Shown here: in pieces, positions 61,849-64,000 of the stretch
How the letters are laid out: each line of letters begins with the position of its first letter
Numbering within the stretch: the first letter of the stretch is position 1
The notes under the pieces: model-generated
Databases searched by the model: none
Seen by the model: the letters and a program-made list of their open reading frames with translations, nothing else
What the model was told of the DNA's origin: nothing
NCBI RefSeq assembly: GCF_900168205.1
Contig: NZ_FUZE01000002.1
Coordinates: 186,001 to 250,000, forward strand
Direction: 5' to 3'
Source: Chryseobacterium balustinum
GTDB lineage: Bacteria > Bacteroidota > Bacteroidia > Flavobacteriales > Weeksellaceae
DNA length: 64,000 nucleotides
Translations under genes and position numbers: made by a program

Positions 61849-63252
61849 ATGCCCACACAAACCTCTACCCGTCAAACTGTAAAAAAAGTTCTTCCGTTGA
61901 TTTTAGCGACTGCTATTTTTATGCAGATGCTAGATTCTACGATTCTGAACACTTCCCTACCTTCAATTGCAAGAGATTTAAATGAATCTCCATTGAATAT
62001 GCAAAATGCAATTATCAGTTATGTGTTGACACTTGCCGTTTTCATGCCTGCAAGCGGATTTTTGGCAGATCGTTTTGGAACGAGAAGAGTTTTCATCTTT
62101 GCTTTGGTACTTTTTAGTTTAGGTTCTGTGTTTTGTGCGCTTTCTCAAAACCTTACTCATTTGGTGATTTCGCGGGTTATTCAGGGAGTTGGTGGAAGTT
62201 TGATGACTCCTGTTGGAAAACTGGCTTTAATTAAAACTTTCAACCGGAACGAATTACTCAAAGCTATGAATTTCGCTATCGTTCCTGCTTTAATTGGCCC
62301 TGTTCTCGGTCCGCTTGTCGGAGGTTACATGGTAGATTATCTTTCATGGCACTGGATTTTTCTTATTAATATTCCGATCGGGGTTTTAGGAATTGTTTTA
62401 GGCTTAAAATATATGCCCAATTACAACGCACGGGAAACCGATTTTGACCTGAAAGGTTTTATGATTTTTGCAGCAGCTTCACTTCTCCTTTCGGTTTCTC
62501 TGGAACTTTTCGGAGACATGCAGAATATCACGCCGGTTTTACTCGTTTTCATATTAGGATTTTTGTTCCTCTATTATTACTACCGACACGCAAAAAGAGG
62601 CAACAATCCTATTTTTCCTTTAAGTTTATTTCAGGTGCGTACATTCCGTGTAGGAATTGTCGGAAATCTTGCAACGAGATTAGGAATCAGTTCCGTTCCT
62701 CTTTTACTTCCATTAATGATTCAGATTGCTTACGGTCAATCAGCCGTAACTTCAGGTTGGATTATTGCGCCAATGGCACTCACCGCAATGTTTGGAAAAT
62801 CTTCTGTCATTAAAATTTTAAATAAATTTGGCTACAGAAGAACCTTGATGGTCAATACATTCATTATCGGAGTATTAATTTGTTGCCTTGCCATTCCTGA
62901 TATTCACAGTTCCATATTTTGGTTCGTTCCGGTGATCGCTATTTTAGGATTTTTCAATTCAATACAGTTTACATCGATGAACACCATTTCTATAGCAGAC
63001 TTACGAAACTTCCAGACGAGCAGCGGAAACTCTCTTATTTCGGTTAATCAACAGTTAGCCATCGGATTCGGAATTGCATTTGGCTTAATTGTTTTAAAAA
63101 TTTACGAAAACAGCCCCGCGTTAATCAGACACGAAACCCACAACGCATTTCGCTACACCTTCCTTACCGTAGGAATTTTAACGATTCTATCAAGCTTAGT
63201 TTTCAGAAGACTTCATACGTTCGATGGCAGAAATATGAAATCCCAAGAATAA
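61849..63252 (+). CDS. MFS transporter, DHA2 family (EmrB/QacA-like drug exporter)
   Basis: 467 residues with about 14 hydrophobic segments. MLDSTILNTSLPSIARDLN (motif D1, ~23-41), FLADRFGTRRVFI (motif A, ~75-87), RVIQGVGGSLMTPVG (motif B-like, ~110-124) and LIGPVLGPLVGGYMVDYL (motif C, antiporter signature). Exports drugs or metabolites with a proton gradient. No MFP/OMF partner in the window. Starts 75 bp after the GNAT gene; may be separate. Confidence 0.92.
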   Translation: MPTQTSTRQTVKKVLPLILATAIFMQMLDSTILNTSLPSIARDLNESPLNMQNAIISYVLTLAVFMPASGFLADRFGTRRVFIFALVLFSLGSVFCALSQNLTHLVISRVIQGVGGSLMTPVGKLALIKTFNRNELLKAMNFAIVPALIGPVLGPLVGGYMVDYLSWHWIFLINIPIGVLGIVLGLKYMPNYNARETDFDLKGFMIFAAASLLLSVSLELFGDMQNITPVLLVFILGFLFLYYYYRHAKRGNNPIFPLSLFQVRTFRVGIVGNLATRLGISSVPLLLPLMIQIAYGQSAVTSGWIIAPMALTAMFGKSSVIKILNKFGYRRTLMVNTFIIGVLICCLAIPDIHSSIFWFVPVIAILGFFNSIQFTSMNTISIADLRNFQTSSGNSLISVNQQLAIGFGIAFGLIVLKIYENSPALIRHETHNAFRYTFLTVGILTILSSLVFRRLHTFDGRNMKSQE

Positions 63253-63326
63253 ACTCTAAAACCCTCCCACTCTATACCCCTTAAACTTACTTATCACACA
63301 TCAATGTAATTGATTACAAACTGTTC

Positions 63327-63334
63327 TAATTTTG
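63327..63334 (+). promoter_or_regulatory. Putative -7 element (TAATTTTG) of the pirin gene
   Basis: Fits TAnnTTTG and ends 21 bp before the ATG. No -33 TTTG box at the expected distance. Confidence 0.5.
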
Positions 63335-63355
63335 TTTAAAATTAAAACATCTATT

Positions 63356-64000
63356 ATGACAACAAAAAAAATAGAAATAGTAATCCCTCCAAAACCTGCT
63401 CATTTTGTAGGTGACGGGTTCAGAGTACACAACTTTATTCCGGGTGCTTATCATTTAGATATGAAAAGAATGGATCCGTTTATCATGCTTGATTATAATT
63501 CTAAATTTCATTTCAACGGTTCAGAAACGCCTCGCGGAGTTGGAGTTCATCCACACAGAGGTTTTGAAACAGTAACGATCGCATATCAAGGAAAAGTAGA
63601 ACATCATGACAGCGCAGGAGGCGGTGGCATCATTGGTGAAGGAGATATACAGTGGATGACTGCTGCAAGTGGAATTTTACATAAAGAATATCACGAAAAA
63701 GAATGGTCAAAAACCGGAGGAATTTTCCAGATGGTACAGCTTTGGGTAAACCTTCCTGCAAAAGATAAAATGAGCAAGCCAAAATATCAGGCGATTAAAA
63801 ACTCAGAAATAAAAAGAGCAGATTTAGGTGAAAACGGATTTGTAGAAATTATCGCCGGAGAATATCAAAATATAAAAGGTTCTGCCACCACATTCAGTCA
63901 CGTGAATTTGATGAATGCTAAATTAAAATCCGGTGGAAAAGCAGAATTTAATTTTCCTGCAAATTTTAATACCGCAGCTTTGGTGGTTGAAGGAAACATC
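63356..64000 (+). CDS. Pirin family protein, C-terminus cut by window edge
   Basis: At least 215 residues of a double cupin. RVHNFIPGAYHLDMKRMDPF and MLDYNSKFHFN, then the metal-binding GVGVHPHRGFETVTIAYQG (His56/His58 type, ~54-72), VEHHDSAGG and GDIQWMTAASGILHKEYHE with the fourth ligand Glu. Pirins are Fe(II) proteins; some act as quercetin dioxygenases. Start codon ATG at 63356 is clear. Downstream neighbours unknown. Confidence 0.94.
   Translation, partial: MTTKKIEIVIPPKPAHFVGDGFRVHNFIPGAYHLDMKRMDPFIMLDYNSKFHFNGSETPRGVGVHPHRGFETVTIAYQGKVEHHDSAGGGGIIGEGDIQWMTAASGILHKEYHEKEWSKTGGIFQMVQLWVNLPAKDKMSKPKYQAIKNSEIKRADLGENGFVEIIAGEYQNIKGSATTFSHVNLMNAKLKSGGKAEFNFPANFNTAALVVEGNI

Overview
The window is low-GC DNA from a member of the Bacteroidota, most likely a Flavobacteriia / Weeksellaceae organism close to Chryseobacterium. 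The supporting signs are TAnnTTTG promoter elements, many SPII lipoproteins, a secreted nuclease with a type IX secretion (T9SS) C-terminal sorting domain, a TonB-dependent receptor followed by lipoproteins, mevalonate-pathway HMG-CoA synthase, and genes of the Bacteroidota-specific type VI secretion system (T6SSiii). The genus is an inference from gene content; there is no rRNA or other marker here.

Layout. 1-8.8 kb: truncated DnaJ-type co-chaperone, a dicarboxylate/amino-acid symporter, an acyltransferase-3 membrane protein, then an alcohol-oxidation block (DUF779 protein, Zn alcohol dehydrogenase, aldehyde dehydrogenase, divergent AraC regulator) interrupted by structured intergenic repeats. 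8.8-20.6 kb: mostly minus-strand housekeeping genes (HMG-CoA synthase, M1 aminopeptidase, a ParE/RelE-type toxin with antitoxin and a second antitoxin-like gene, ThyA, an SDR dehydrogenase, a GreA-like protein, a GH13 amylase, a pRiA4b ORF-3 protein, and a PhoR/PhoB-like two-component pair), many closed by clear intrinsic terminators. 20.7-25.9 kb: TonB-dependent receptor and two paralogous beta-helix-like lipoproteins. 26-35.8 kb: AraC regulator/ankyrin/amidohydrolase operon, HemL, a LysM glucosaminidase, a PLP-dependent deaminase, small conserved proteins, and a T9SS-exported endonuclease I.

35.8-52.8 kb is the accessory and most interesting part: a minus-strand T6SSiii island. It begins (right to left) with two small bitopic membrane proteins, a PKD-domain protein and a TssR-like lipoprotein. 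After a terminator comes a PAAR-like DUF4280 protein and a 1057-residue effector carrying two peptidoglycan-cleaving modules, a phage lambda R-like (GH104-type) transglycosylase and an M23 endopeptidase. Behind the effector lies a string of lipoproteins that fit periplasmic immunity proteins, interspersed with decayed M23 toxin tails and immunity fragments, one gene broken by an 8-bp tandem duplication, and one gene cut by an IS3-family element whose own transposase is frameshifted. A LysM protein closes the array. The island starts next to a divergent LuxR-type regulator whose phospho-acceptor Asp is Glu, and an 8-bp inverted repeat brackets the putative -7 box of the T6SS operon.

53.6-64 kb returns to core genes: an HU-like protein with a textbook Bacteroidota promoter, a 29-residue basic protein, RNase G/E, a Nudix CoA diphosphatase, a PlsC-like acyltransferase, a lipoprotein, a Mpl/MurC-type ligase, nitronate monooxygenase, a GNAT acetyltransferase, an MFS exporter and a truncated pirin.
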